The notes: generated by a model not told the origin, from the letters alone. A stretch of DNA of 64,000 nucleotides from JAEXZL01 sp049943125 (GCF_049943125.1 NZ_CP188040.1:1240001-1304000), one strand, 5' to 3'; positions 39,766 through 48,830 are shown, counted from the stretch's first letter. Made by a program: numbers and translations.

Positions 39766-40266
39766 TTACTTTTGAGATTCTTTTCTGTACTTATCTAAGA
39801 TACCTCCAACTTGTTCAGGAGTTACCATTCCATATACATCGTCATTAATCATCATAACCGGTGCTAATCCACAGCAGCCTAGGCATCTAGTGTCCTCAAT
39901 TGAGAATAAACCATCCTCAGTAGTCTCCTTCATCCCTATACCTAAGGTATCTTGAATCTTTTCTAAAACCTTTGCAGAGCCTTTTACATAACAAGCTGTC
40001 CCCATACAAACCCCTATCTTATACTTACCCTTTGGCTTAAGAGCAAACTGAGAATAGAAGGTTGCAACCCCGTAAACCTGAGAAAGAGGAATATTAAGAT
40101 TATCTGCGATAACCTCTTGAACCTCAATAGGAAGATATCCGTAAATATCTTGAGCTCTCTGCATGATAGGCATCAATGCCCCCTGCTCATTTTTATATTG
40201 AGCAATCACATCCATGAGTTCCTTTTCCTGCTGGGCGGTTCCATTAAACTTACATTCTGTACTCAT
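39766..40266 (-). CDS. hydC: NuoE-like 2Fe-2S subunit of the hydrogenase (HydC/HndA)
   Basis: 166 residues. The thioredoxin-like 2Fe-2S domain is marked by GVCMGTACYVKGS and DTRCLGCCGLAPVMMIND (four Cys), with the helical ALMPIMQRAQDIYGYLPIEV start typical of NuoE. It links electron flow with the NuoF-like subunit. It is the first gene of the structural operon; a TATAAT box lies 96 bases upstream. Confidence 0.93.
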   Translation of the reverse strand: MSTECKFNGTAQQEKELMDVIAQYKNEQGALMPIMQRAQDIYGYLPIEVQEVIADNLNIPLSQVYGVATFYSQFALKPKGKYKIGVCMGTACYVKGSAKVLEKIQDTLGIGMKETTEDGLFSIEDTRCLGCCGLAPVMMINDDVYGMVTPEQVGGILDKYRKESQK

Positions 40267-40416
40267 ACTTTATCCTCCAAACTTTTTAATTAAAATACAC
40301 TTATTCTAGTAGATGTATTATTAAACTAAGTTAAAATAGAAATAAAATTAAAATTAATTTTATTATAGCAGAGCTTGTTAAAAAAAACACATATATTAAT
40401 AAAATTTTTTAAATAT
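40267..40416 (-). promoter_or_regulatory. Promoter region of hydC-hydB-hydA-rex with possible Rex half-site
   Basis: TATAAT at 40367-40362 on the minus strand. On the plus strand 40375-40392 starts with a perfect Rex half-site TTGTTAA, then AAAA and a poor second half AACACAT, just upstream of the -10 box. A strong terminator for the preceding PHP gene is not seen, so read-through is also possible. Confidence 0.45.
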
Positions 40417-41136
40417 TTAATCATCTATTCCGCTAATATACTCTAGCACCTTTTTGATACTGCTAGAAGACACCTCAATAAAATGCTCTCTTTCTGCTAT
40501 ATCCCATAAATAATGGGCATCAGAATTCCTTATTATAAGCTTATCCTTTAATAGCTTCTGTTTCCTTAGTATATCATCCTCTACAGCTCTAGGAGAAAGC
40601 TCATAAACAGAGAAATTCATATCTTCAGTTATAAATCCTAGTACAGAAAGAATAGAATAGGAGCTTTTATCTATGTGCGCTGGTATCACTATACCATTAT
40701 ATTCCCTACATAAAGAAATAGTCTCATATATACCGATATTAGAAGCAGTGATAAGAAGCTTTTCTTCTATCCCTACTGCCTCATCCTGCGAATTCATATA
40801 GATTTGCTCCCCAAACACTTCTTTTTTGTTAATAATATCCTGCATATTGTTATAAATGTAGCAAGAAAACTCCTCTGCTTTTTCTATATCATTAAATAAG
40901 CATAATACATGGACATCTTCTCTAGTATTAAGCTCCATGCCAGGGATAACTATAAGTCCATTTCTCTCCCCTACCTCCATGATAGCCCTGCAATTGCCAC
41001 AGGTATTATGGTCTGTTACTGCAATTATATCTAAACCTTTTAATATAGACATATTTACTATATTATTAGGTGTCATATCCATATCCCCACAGGGAGAGAG
41101 ACAGGAATGGATATGAAAGTCATAATAAAGCTTCAT
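40417..41136 (-). CDS. PHP domain phosphoesterase-like protein
   Basis: 239 residues with the polymerase/histidinol-phosphatase motifs: DFHIHSCLSPCGD (HxH), VTDHNTCGNC, the Glu in PGMELNTRE, IPAHIDKSS and RNSDAHYL, which together bind a metal cluster and hydrolyse phosphate esters. The substrate is unknown. Its start overlaps the upstream DRTGG gene (ATGA), which ties it to the sensory-hydrogenase module rather than to amino acid synthesis. Confidence 0.88.
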   Translation of the reverse strand: MKLYYDFHIHSCLSPCGDMDMTPNNIVNMSILKGLDIIAVTDHNTCGNCRAIMEVGERNGLIVIPGMELNTREDVHVLCLFNDIEKAEEFSCYIYNNMQDIINKKEVFGEQIYMNSQDEAVGIEEKLLITASNIGIYETISLCREYNGIVIPAHIDKSSYSILSVLGFITEDMNFSVYELSPRAVEDDILRKQKLLKDKLIIRNSDAHYLWDIAEREHFIEVSSSSIKKVLEYISGIDD

Positions 41137-41471
41137 AGCTTTGAGGACAGGCAGTTATTTATGTTAATAGCTGCTTCATAAGCAGACTCCTTTGTTCTAA
41201 GGATACAGACTCCCTGATCTAAGGCTTTCTTTAAGGCTAGCTCATCTAAGGCAACATTTTCTGCAAGTACAATACAGGCTACTTCTGTAAGTACAGCAAC
41301 AGCTACTACATTAATATTACTCATTATGGTTATCCATAGGTTTCCCGGAGATGCGTGTCCCATAACCCAGCTCAGAAGATCACCTATGTAGCATCCTGTT
41401 ATTTCCTTGTGCATATCTCCAGCTGTAACTATTTCATAATTTAACTTTTCTGATAATTCTTCCACCCTCAT
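41133..41471 (-). CDS. DRTGG domain protein
   Basis: 112 residues from the ATG at 41471, chosen because GCAGGAGGAATAGC precedes it. LNYEIVTAGDMHKEITGCYIGDLLSWVM followed by ITIMSNINVVAVAVLTEVACIVLAENV fits the DRTGG domain, found in phosphotransacetylase N-termini and near CBS domains and thought to bind ligands. A second DRTGG protein is encoded at the start of the same gene row, and the two probably work in one complex. Confidence 0.82.
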   Translation of the reverse strand: MRVEELSEKLNYEIVTAGDMHKEITGCYIGDLLSWVMGHASPGNLWITIMSNINVVAVAVLTEVACIVLAENVALDELALKKALDQGVCILRTKESAYEAAININNCLSSKL

Positions 41472-41472
41472 G

Positions 41473-42774
41473 CTATTCCTCCTGCTTCTTTGCATTCTTT
41501 AAGGTCTTTTCATACATCTCACTGAGCCTATCCCTGATTACAAATAAACAATCAGTAATATTAGCACTACCGCTTACTATATCTTCAGCAAGAGCCCTGC
41601 AGGTAGGTGCACCACAAGCACCACAGTCAAGCCCAGGAAAGGAAAGCTCTATTTTATCCATTTCCTTCATCTTTTTCATAGCTACTGAAATATCACTATC
41701 CAGCTCCATTACCGGCTCGTAGGTTATCCTCTCCTGCCACAACATACTATCCATATGAAAATCCTCCTGCAGCTTATTTTTGCTAACAGGGAGGTACTTC
41801 CTTAACTTTTTTATCTTTACTTTAGCAACAAAAGGGTTTTCCACCGTTAAAACACCACCTACACAGCCTCCAGTGCAGGCATTTAATTCTATAAACTCCA
41901 TTGACTTAAGCTTTTCTTTTTCTATTTCTTCAAGAACCTTGATAACATTTTCTATTCCATCAGCAGCGAGATACCTATCCCTTAAAAGTCCGCTGGACTC
42001 ACCTCCACTTAAAGGCCAGCTCAGGCCAACAATTCCACTAGAGGCAAGCTGCATGGGAGTATCTATCTTATTCATTTCTTTTAAAAGCCTTGGATATAAA
42101 TCATTAATTGAAAATATTCCGTCTACCCCTGATGAATCTAAAGCCAAGGGGGTTTTCCCCTCCGTTACCTTAGCAGCACAGGGTGAAATAAAAAATACAC
42201 CTATCTCATGAGGCTCTAAACCAGTTTTCCTTATAGCCTCCTCTCTAGCCATTGCTGCTGCTAGATTAAACGGAGCAACCACAGGCAAAAGGTTATCACA
42301 TAGGTCTGGGAATTTAGTTCTTACTAATCTAACTACTGCTGGACAGGCAGAACTGATTACAGGCGTAGTAATAAGTCCCTCCTTCATGAGATGTCTCGTA
42401 TAATCGGAAATAACTTCTGCAGCCTTAGATACCTCAAAGACCTGATTAAAGCCCATATTAATCAGACCTGTAAGAATATAATCTATATCTTCTAAATGAG
42501 AAAATTGCCCATATAAAGCTGGTGCAGGCAGTGCAACTGACCATTTAAAGCTTTTAATGCATTCATCGAAATTATCATATACAGCCTTCTTTGCTTTATA
42601 AGGGCATACTCTTATACATTCACCACAATCTATACAACGCTCTGTGGTTATAACCGCCTTTCCACTTCTAACTCTTATAGCTTCTGTAGGACATCTTCTT
42701 ATACAAGTAGTGCAGCCTCTACATTTTTCATAATCTAAAATTACTGAATGAGAAAACTTAGTCCTATTCTCCAT
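41473..42774 (-). CDS. Divergent [FeFe] hydrogenase H-domain protein with 4Fe-4S domains, probably sensory
   Basis: 433 residues. Two N-terminal 4Fe-4S ferredoxin motifs (CRGCTTCIRRCP, CIDCGECIRVCP) are followed by a hydrogenase large-subunit-like domain in which the H-cluster motifs are changed: SSACPAVVRL for TSCCPGW, SPCAAKVTEG for MPCTAKKxE and NACTGGCVGG for MACPGGC. A C-terminal extra Fe-S motif FPGLDCGACGAPTC then follows. All cluster Cys are kept. The motif drift and neighbours (ATPase, DRTGG, PHP) resemble group C/D putative sensory hydrogenases, not a metabolic enzyme. Ends 1 base before the DRTGG gene. Confidence 0.82.
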   Translation of the reverse strand: MENRTKFSHSVILDYEKCRGCTTCIRRCPTEAIRVRSGKAVITTERCIDCGECIRVCPYKAKKAVYDNFDECIKSFKWSVALPAPALYGQFSHLEDIDYILTGLINMGFNQVFEVSKAAEVISDYTRHLMKEGLITTPVISSACPAVVRLVRTKFPDLCDNLLPVVAPFNLAAAMAREEAIRKTGLEPHEIGVFFISPCAAKVTEGKTPLALDSSGVDGIFSINDLYPRLLKEMNKIDTPMQLASSGIVGLSWPLSGGESSGLLRDRYLAADGIENVIKVLEEIEKEKLKSMEFIELNACTGGCVGGVLTVENPFVAKVKIKKLRKYLPVSKNKLQEDFHMDSMLWQERITYEPVMELDSDISVAMKKMKEMDKIELSFPGLDCGACGAPTCRALAEDIVSGSANITDCLFVIRDRLSEMYEKTLKNAKKQEE

Positions 42775-42788
42775 ATCTCCTCCTACAA

Positions 42789-43214
42789 CTATACTATAAA
42801 TACTGACATGTATATGGTAGTCCCTGCCCCTACCTCAGTAACGATTTCCATGGAGTCTGAGTATTTTTTCATATTTGGAAGACCTATGCCAGCACCAAAG
42901 CCTATGTTTCTAATGTTATCAGGAGCGGTAGAATACCCCTCCTGCATGGCTAGCTCAACATCTGCTATTCCTGGCCCTTTATCTGAAAGTATAATGTCAA
43001 TTCTCTCTGGTGTAATATCAACGTCTGCTACCCCTCCACCAGCATGAATGACCATATTGATTTCACCTTCATACATAGCAATTGAAACCTTCCTTATCAC
43101 TTCTTTGGAAACACCTAATTTCTTTAATATTCTTTTGGTGTCACTGGAGGCTTCTCCTGCTGAGGCAAAATCATTCCCATCTACCCCATAATGAAGCTTT
43201 ATTCCTTCATTCAT
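42789..43214 (-). CDS. RsbW/anti-sigma-factor-like ATPase
   Basis: 141 residues. SIAMYEGEINMVIHAGGGVADVDI is the N-box region, ILSDKGPGIADVELAM the G1 box, and GFGAGIGLPNMKKYSDSMEI the G2 box of the GHKL ATPase fold in the RsbW/SpoIIAB style. Such proteins bind or phosphorylate partner proteins in switch modules. It ends 14 bases before the sensory H-domain gene, so it is the likely output partner. No STAS anti-anti-sigma factor or sigma factor is nearby, so the target is unknown. Confidence 0.85.
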   Translation of the reverse strand: MNEGIKLHYGVDGNDFASAGEASSDTKRILKKLGVSKEVIRKVSIAMYEGEINMVIHAGGGVADVDITPERIDIILSDKGPGIADVELAMQEGYSTAPDNIRNIGFGAGIGLPNMKKYSDSMEIVTEVGAGTTIYMSVFIV

Positions 43215-43564
43215 TACTTGCTGAGACCCTCATCCACTCCATTTTTATACAGTAATCCGCAGGCCTGAAACATTGGCATTGAGGTAGCAATTAATATAAT
43301 ATCCCTGTCCTTAGCTAGGCGAACAGTCTCTTGATCGGGCTTCTTCCCTCTAACAAATACCACACAGTGCATATCCATCATCTCTGCCGTCCTTACGCTC
43401 TGTGGATTTGTAAGACCAGTTAAAAGCAAGCCTTGGTTCTTCACATAAGATAAGACATCACTCATCATATCACTGCCGCAAGCAGAGGTGATCTCCGTAT
43501 CTAATAGCTCTTCTCCCGTTATAAGCTCTCCTTGAAGCAATTCAATAATTTCGAATACCTTCAT
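43214..43564 (-). CDS. DRTGG domain protein
   Basis: 116 residues. MKVFEIIELLQGELITGEELLDTEITSACGSDMMSDVLSYV, then NPQSVRTAEMMDMHCVVFVRGKKP and ILIATSMPMFQACGLLYKNG follow the DRTGG pattern. It is paired with the second DRTGG protein of this row. It is the first gene of the module, its stop overlaps the start of the ATPase gene by one base (TAATG), and a palindrome lies 23 bases upstream of its ATG. Confidence 0.82.
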   Translation of the reverse strand: MKVFEIIELLQGELITGEELLDTEITSACGSDMMSDVLSYVKNQGLLLTGLTNPQSVRTAEMMDMHCVVFVRGKKPDQETVRLAKDRDIILIATSMPMFQACGLLYKNGVDEGLSK

Positions 43565-43586
43565 GGTCTTCTCCCTTCATACAAAA

Positions 43587-43602
43587 GTTAATATTTATTA
43601 AC
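43587..43602. promoter_or_regulatory. Rex-like palindrome before the sensory hydrogenase module
   Basis: GTTAATATTTATTAAC is a near-perfect palindrome (GTTAATA/TATTAAC arms). The half-sites match the Rex half-site TGTTAA, but the spacing is 2 bp wider than the consensus. It lies between the first gene and a TATAAT box (43611-43619 area) on the minus strand. Confidence 0.4.
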
Positions 43603-43739
43603 ACTCTGTTATAATTATATCAAAGGTGACAATTAAAAAATAGCTCATAGGAAATATTTTCTTAACTTTCAGAATTATTCTTAATACAAATATATCTTGA
43701 AGCTCAATAAATCACGGGGTATAATTGTAAATAAATTGA

Positions 43740-43778
43740 AGCAGCAGCCATCTTACTATTTATATAATGGCTGCTGCT
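43740..43778 (+). promoter_or_regulatory. Hairpin in the leader of the histidine phosphatase gene
   Basis: Perfect 12-bp stem AGCAGCAGCCAT / ATGGCTGCTGCT with a 15-base loop, ending 29 bases before the ATG. No T run follows, so it is not an ordinary terminator. It may stabilise the mRNA or be a protein site. Confidence 0.5.
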
Positions 43779-43807
43779 TATTAACTATGTGGAGGTGCAC
43801 AAAAACT

Positions 43808-44410
43808 ATGAGATTATTGGTTATTCGCCATGGAGAATCAGAAGCTGATTTAATGGATGTACATGAAGGACGAGCAGACTTTTCCCTGACAGAACGCGGT
43901 CACAAGCAGGCTAAAGCCATGGCTCTATTTGTAAAGAACAATTACAACATATCTGCTATTTATTGCAGTACCCTGAAAAGAGCTCATCAAACTGCAGCTC
44001 ATTTGTCAGAAGCTACAGACATTCCTCTCATTCCTGATGATAAGCTTATGGAGTTTAATAACGGCCTCATCGCTGGCTTAGAAAGAACAGTTGCCCATGA
44101 GAAATATCCGTTTGTTGAAAATCTCCCTATCCACGCTGCTGTATATGAGCAGGAGTCCATCCTAGAGTTCAGATTTCGGGCAGATTATATTCTATCCAAG
44201 ATTATCTCAGATACCCCTCCTAACGCTACAGTGGCAATTGTCTCTCACGGTGGTATGATTAATCAACTCTATCAGGCCTTTCTCCGCCTACCTATAGACA
44301 GCAACATCATTTTCGGAACTGGCGACACGGGTATCCACAGCTGGTATTTAGATGAAAAAAAACGTCGTGTGCTCATGGCAAACTATACTGGTCATACGAA
44401 GGACATTTAG
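43808..44410 (+). CDS. Histidine phosphatase (phosphoglycerate mutase-like) family protein
   Basis: 200 residues from the ATG at 43808 (GTGGAGGTGC upstream). LLVIRHGESEAD holds the catalytic RHG, and the second His is in VAIVSHGGMINQL. R in STLKRAHQTA and Glu in MEFNNGLIAG complete the active site. Members of this family include phosphoglycerate mutase, alpha-ribazole phosphatase and small-molecule phosphatases; the substrate is not apparent. Base composition is richer in C than the neighbours. It stands alone between two minus-strand gene groups. Confidence 0.85.
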   Translation: MRLLVIRHGESEADLMDVHEGRADFSLTERGHKQAKAMALFVKNNYNISAIYCSTLKRAHQTAAHLSEATDIPLIPDDKLMEFNNGLIAGLERTVAHEKYPFVENLPIHAAVYEQESILEFRFRADYILSKIISDTPPNATVAIVSHGGMINQLYQAFLRLPIDSNIIFGTGDTGIHSWYLDEKKRRVLMANYTGHTKDI

Positions 44411-44482
44411 CTTGTATATTTTCAATCATAGGAATTACTAAAGTAAATATCATGAGTTATATAATAGTTCAGTTATGGAAAA

Positions 44483-45667
44483 CTATATTCTAGCTACTCC
44501 AGTTCTACGGGCTGCTTCTGCTACCGCCTCAGAAACGGATCTGGAGACTCTAGGATCAAAGGCTGCTGGTATAATGTAGTCTGCTGTTAATTCTTCCTCA
44601 GTAATTATATTTGCTATGGCATTAGCTGCAGCAATTTTCATTTCATCATTTATATCAGAAGCCCTAACGTCAAAGGCTCCTCTAAACATTCCTGGGAAAA
44701 CCAGTACATTGTTTATCTGATTGGAAAAGTCACTTCTTCCGGTGGCAATAACCTTAGCTCCACCAGCCTTAGCATCCTCTGGGAATATTTCTGGGGTTGG
44801 ATTTGCACAGGCAAAAATTATAGCATCCTCTGCCATGGTCTTAACCATCTCAGAGGTTACTAGTCCTGGAGCGCTTACTCCTATAAATACATCAGCATCC
44901 ACAAGAGCATCCTTGAGAGAGCCCTTTCTTCCACCATTATTGGTTATTGAGGCCATATTTTTATGATAAAGGTTACCTTCAGTATTATCCTCTGTAAGTA
45001 TTCCTTGTCTATCGCAAAGAATAATATCCTTTACCTTAAGGCTCATAAGCATTTTAGCTATTGCAATACCTGCAGAACCAGCCCCATTAATGACTACAGT
45101 AATCTCTTCTAATTTCTTTTTTACTACCTTTAAAGCATTTATTAATCCCGCAGCTACAACTATCGCTGTACCATGCTGGTCATCATGGAATATAGGAATA
45201 TCACATTTTTCCTTAAGCTTCTTTTCTATTTCAAAGCATCTTGGTGCAGAAATATCCTCTAAATTAATTCCTCCAAAGCTTCCAGAAATAAGATGAATAG
45301 TATTCACTATCTCATCCACATCCTTACTTTTTATACATAAAGGGAAGGCATCTACATCACCATAGGTCTTAAAAAGAACACACTTCCCCTCCATCACAGG
45401 CATTCCCGCCTCAGGACCTATATCCCCAAGACCTAAAACTGCAGTTCCATCGGTTACCACTAGACAGGTATTCCATCTTCTAGTAAGCTCATAGGATTTA
45501 TTTATATCCTTCTGAATTTCTAAACAAGGCTCTGCAACTCCTGGAGTATATGCTATAGCCAAATCCTCCTTTGAAGCTGCAGGAACTCTTGATATCACTT
45601 CTATTTTACCCTTCCATTCTCCATGAAGTCTTAAACTTTTTTCAGCTGTCGTTAAATTGCTATTCAT
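44483..45667 (-). CDS. NAD(P)-dependent malic enzyme
   Basis: 394 residues, the size of the short bacterial malic enzymes (YtsJ/MaeB N-part). VISRVPAASKEDLAIAYTPGVAEPC is the N-terminal signature, FHDDQHGTAIV the substrate/metal part, NGAGSAGIAIAKML the dinucleotide loop, and FACANPTPEIFP the malate-binding end. It converts malate to pyruvate, CO2 and NAD(P)H. It lies 245 bases downstream of the aconitase-family gene's terminator region; a shared citrate/malate theme is possible. Confidence 0.93.
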   Translation of the reverse strand: MNSNLTTAEKSLRLHGEWKGKIEVISRVPAASKEDLAIAYTPGVAEPCLEIQKDINKSYELTRRWNTCLVVTDGTAVLGLGDIGPEAGMPVMEGKCVLFKTYGDVDAFPLCIKSKDVDEIVNTIHLISGSFGGINLEDISAPRCFEIEKKLKEKCDIPIFHDDQHGTAIVVAAGLINALKVVKKKLEEITVVINGAGSAGIAIAKMLMSLKVKDIILCDRQGILTEDNTEGNLYHKNMASITNNGGRKGSLKDALVDADVFIGVSAPGLVTSEMVKTMAEDAIIFACANPTPEIFPEDAKAGGAKVIATGRSDFSNQINNVLVFPGMFRGAFDVRASDINDEMKIAAANAIANIITEEELTADYIIPAAFDPRVSRSVSEAVAEAARRTGVARI

Positions 45668-45837
45668 TTTGTTAGTCTCCTCTAAATATGATTTCTTATC
45701 TTATAGTAAAAATATATATTAATATCTTTTACCAATCACTATCTTATAATATTATTATTTTTTGTAAAATAAAATATATAATTCTACATATTATGAGTTT
45801 TTATTTATGTAAATCATTCTTATTTTGTCCAATAGCA

Positions 45838-45893
45838 AAAAAAGAAAACGTAAATAGGAAAGAACATCTGAACTTTCATATTTACGTTTCTTT
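45838..45893 (-). terminator. Terminator after the hydratase gene
   Basis: On the minus strand AAACGTAAATA and TATTTACGTTTT form the stem, followed by CTTTTTTT. Confidence 0.85.
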
Positions 45894-45949
45894 TATTGTA
45901 AGATAATCCAAAAGTGCTTTCAAGCAGGTAAATTACTTGCTATATAGTA

Positions 45950-48238
45950 CTAGCTTCTTCTATTGAAATTTATTAAACATCCAGCCTTTACAATCTTTTT
46001 CTCATCCTCTGTCATAGGGCTAATGTGAAGCTTTATTTCTTTTACACCATCGCTGATTACATAAGCAGGAATATTACTCATATCCCCTTCTAATGCTGCT
46101 AATATATCAGGAACATATATATAATCCCCTACATTAAACTCAGGTTCTTCACCAAGTAAAAATGGTAGCATTCCCCAGTTAATAACATTAGAACGGTATC
46201 TTTTCGTTGCATATTCCTTTGTAATATTAGCTAGTCCTCCAATAACCCTCTGACAGCTAGCGGCCTGTTCACGGGCAGAGCCATCTCCAGGCTTCACTGC
46301 ATAAATTACACTCCCTATTTCTATGTCCATGGAATTTATATTTTCGCTTCCTGGTATTGACGAAATCATTTCATATATATCTTTAAGTTCAGGTTCAACA
46401 TTCTTATGGTATTCACCGGAAACCCTTGCTTTTTCTATTTTTGCTACCGCTTTTGTCCTTCCCACATATTCAGGATCTCTTCGAGACAAAGTAAACTCTG
46501 CTAGTCCTAATGGATTAGAACGATATGAAGAGGTTTCACCAGAGGGTATCAACTCATCAGTAGTTGTTACTGGATCCATAATCTTAGAGCATACCTTTAG
46601 AAGTATATTATTGCTCAAGGGGCTCATCTCTGGCCAGTCCTTTATATTAGGTCCATATACCAGCTCTATTTTACTTTCTCCAGTACCATAGCCTTGGAAA
46701 ACTCTATTGGTGTATGAAGTTTTATCAAAGTCATAATCAGGCACTTGATAATCATAACTTAGCTCCGTTGCTGGTGTTAGCTTGCCACCCGCAGCTGCTG
46801 TAGCTGCAATTGACCTTGCATCCATGAGGGCAACGGCTGAAATCTGATTATTTCCTGGCTTTGAACCTTCACGATTAGGGAAGTTTCTAGTGGTATGGCG
46901 AATACTCAAAGCATTATTAGATGGAGTATCGCCAGCCCCAAAGCATGGCCCACAGAAAGCGCTTCTTATGATAGCTCCTGCTGCCATCAGCTCAGAAATA
47001 GCACCTTTCTTTATTAAATCTGCATACACTGGCTGAGAAGAAGGATATACAGATAAAGAAAATTGATCATTACCGCAGGATTTACCCTTTAAAATATGTG
47101 CTGCTTCCATAATATTTGAATAGCCTCCTCCGGCACAGCCTGCTATAACCCCCTGCTCTACCTGGAGCTTGCCATTTATTATTTTATTGGTTAGATTAAA
47201 ATCAATATTAGGATTATCTATTATCCTTGAGGCCTCAAGCTCTACCTTACGGAGTATATCCTCAAGATTTGAATTCAACTCATCAATTTCATAGACATTG
47301 CTTGGGTGGAAAGGCAAAGCAATCATTGGTTTTATAGTAGATAGGTCTACATAGAGCAAACCATCATAATAAGCTATCTCTGAGGGATTTAACTCTTTAT
47401 AGTCCTCTCCCCTACCATGGATAGTGAGATATTCCTTAGTATCCTCATCGGTTCTCCATATAGAAGATAGACAGGTAGTTTCTGTGGTCATTACATCAAT
47501 GCCATTACGAAAATCAGTGGTCATGGAAGATACTCCTGGTCCAACAAACTCCATGACCTTATTCTTTACATAGCCATTTTTAAATACTGCCCCTATTATA
47601 GCTAGGGCAATATCCTGAGGTCCTACCCCTGTCCTTGGCTTTCCATCTAAATAAATTGCTACTACTCCTGGATAGGCAACATCGTAGGTATTAGAAAGAA
47701 TCTGCTTTACTAGCTCTCCACCACCTTCACCAATAGCCATTGTACCCAAAGCACCATAGCGAGTATGACTGTCAGAGCCTAAAATCATCCTTCCACAGCC
47801 AGCCATCATCTCTCTCATATATTGATGTATCACAGCCATATGAGGAGGAACAAATATTCCACCGTATTTTTTAGCAGCAGATAGGCCAAAAACATGATCA
47901 TCCTCATTGATAGTACCTCCCACAGCACAGAGAGTATTGTGGCAGTTAGTAAGAACATAAGGAATAGGAAACTTGTCCATTCCTGAAGCCCTAGCAGTTT
48001 GTATTATTCCAACAAAGGTTATGTCATGTGAAGCTAAGGAGTCAAATTTTAACTTAAGATTTTTCATATTCCCGGAGGTATTATGTGCTTTTAGAATTGA
48101 ATATGTTATGGTGCCTTTTCTTGCTTCTTCTAAATCAGCTTTTCTCCCCGTAAGAGCAAATATTCTTTCACCGTCCTCTTGCTGGACAATTTCCTTTCCC
48201 CTTACCAAATAAGTACCACCTGAATACAGCTTAATCAT
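45950..48238 (-). CDS. Aconitase-family hydratase (YbhJ-like)
   Basis: 762 residues. It has the aconitase build: GSDSHTRYGALGTMAIGEGGGE for substrate binding, cluster Cys in AGCAGGGYSN and CGPCFGAGD, and a C-terminal swivel domain with GSAREQAASCQRV and RSNVINWGMLPF. It is closer in form to the YbhJ/hydratase subgroup than to AcnA, AcnB or LeuC. The substrate could be citrate or a related tricarboxylate, but this is not settled for the subgroup. Single gene; SD GGGGGAATGGTAA. Confidence 0.85.
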   Translation of the reverse strand: MIKLYSGGTYLVRGKEIVQQEDGERIFALTGRKADLEEARKGTITYSILKAHNTSGNMKNLKLKFDSLASHDITFVGIIQTARASGMDKFPIPYVLTNCHNTLCAVGGTINEDDHVFGLSAAKKYGGIFVPPHMAVIHQYMREMMAGCGRMILGSDSHTRYGALGTMAIGEGGGELVKQILSNTYDVAYPGVVAIYLDGKPRTGVGPQDIALAIIGAVFKNGYVKNKVMEFVGPGVSSMTTDFRNGIDVMTTETTCLSSIWRTDEDTKEYLTIHGRGEDYKELNPSEIAYYDGLLYVDLSTIKPMIALPFHPSNVYEIDELNSNLEDILRKVELEASRIIDNPNIDFNLTNKIINGKLQVEQGVIAGCAGGGYSNIMEAAHILKGKSCGNDQFSLSVYPSSQPVYADLIKKGAISELMAAGAIIRSAFCGPCFGAGDTPSNNALSIRHTTRNFPNREGSKPGNNQISAVALMDARSIAATAAAGGKLTPATELSYDYQVPDYDFDKTSYTNRVFQGYGTGESKIELVYGPNIKDWPEMSPLSNNILLKVCSKIMDPVTTTDELIPSGETSSYRSNPLGLAEFTLSRRDPEYVGRTKAVAKIEKARVSGEYHKNVEPELKDIYEMISSIPGSENINSMDIEIGSVIYAVKPGDGSAREQAASCQRVIGGLANITKEYATKRYRSNVINWGMLPFLLGEEPEFNVGDYIYVPDILAALEGDMSNIPAYVISDGVKEIKLHISPMTEDEKKIVKAGCLINFNRRS

Positions 48239-48708
48239 TTACCATTCCCCCTATAGATTATCTATTGCTGGATAAGTTATTTAGATTATAATCCTATAGC
48301 TGCCACATCTATAGCCAAAGCTGCTGTCCTATACATTAAAATCATTCCAAAACTCCCCATATATTATAATCAAAAAGACTATGCCTATTTAACATAGCCT
48401 TTTAATATATTATTTTTAAAATAACATATCCACAGTAAACCTGTTTTTCATACACCTTAATTAATTTTTATACAATTATATCACATTTATACATTATCCT
48501 ACAGTAATAATTGCATAATTATTAATAAAATATATATTGTAAATTTTCAATTATAGTAGCGCAGACCCTTATAATATCACATACTTAAATATAATATAAT
48601 CAATATAACTCCAGTTTTTTTGCAGTTTATTTTCTATATGTCTTCATATTTACTCATACTAACCTTTTATAAAGGTATATATCTTCATAGCTTAATTCCT
48701 TAAAATAA
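48239..48708. other. Gene-free AT-rich region with one hairpin
   Basis: No reading frame with an SD. It carries the promoter area of the hydratase gene and, at 48371-48404, a hairpin AAAAAGACTATG / CATAGCCTTTT with T runs on both strands that may end stray transcription or attenuate the hydratase gene. The remainder is AT-rich and shows nothing I can assign. Confidence 0.6.
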
Positions 48709-48748
48709 AAAAACGCTGTACTAAGATTAATATCTTAATACAGCGTTT
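48709..48748 (-). terminator. rRNA operon terminator
   Basis: AAAACGCTGTA / TACAGCGTTTT with an additional AAGATATTAATCTT inner stem, ending in seven T on the minus strand directly after tRNA-Lys. Confidence 0.92.
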
Positions 48749-48824
48749 TGGTGGCTCACCGGGGAATCGAACCCCGGACACCATGATTAAAAGTCATGTG
48801 CTCTACCGACTGAGCTAGTGAACC
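48749..48824 (-). tRNA. tRNA-Lys (anticodon TTT)
   Basis: 76 bases with encoded CCA. Acceptor GGTTCAC/GTGAGCC, D arm TAGCTCAGTCGGTAGAGCA, anticodon loop CTTTTAA and T arm CCGGGGTTCGATTCCCCGG. It is the last gene of the rRNA transcript, 6 bases after 5S. Confidence 0.95.
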
Positions 48825-48830
48825 ACAAAA

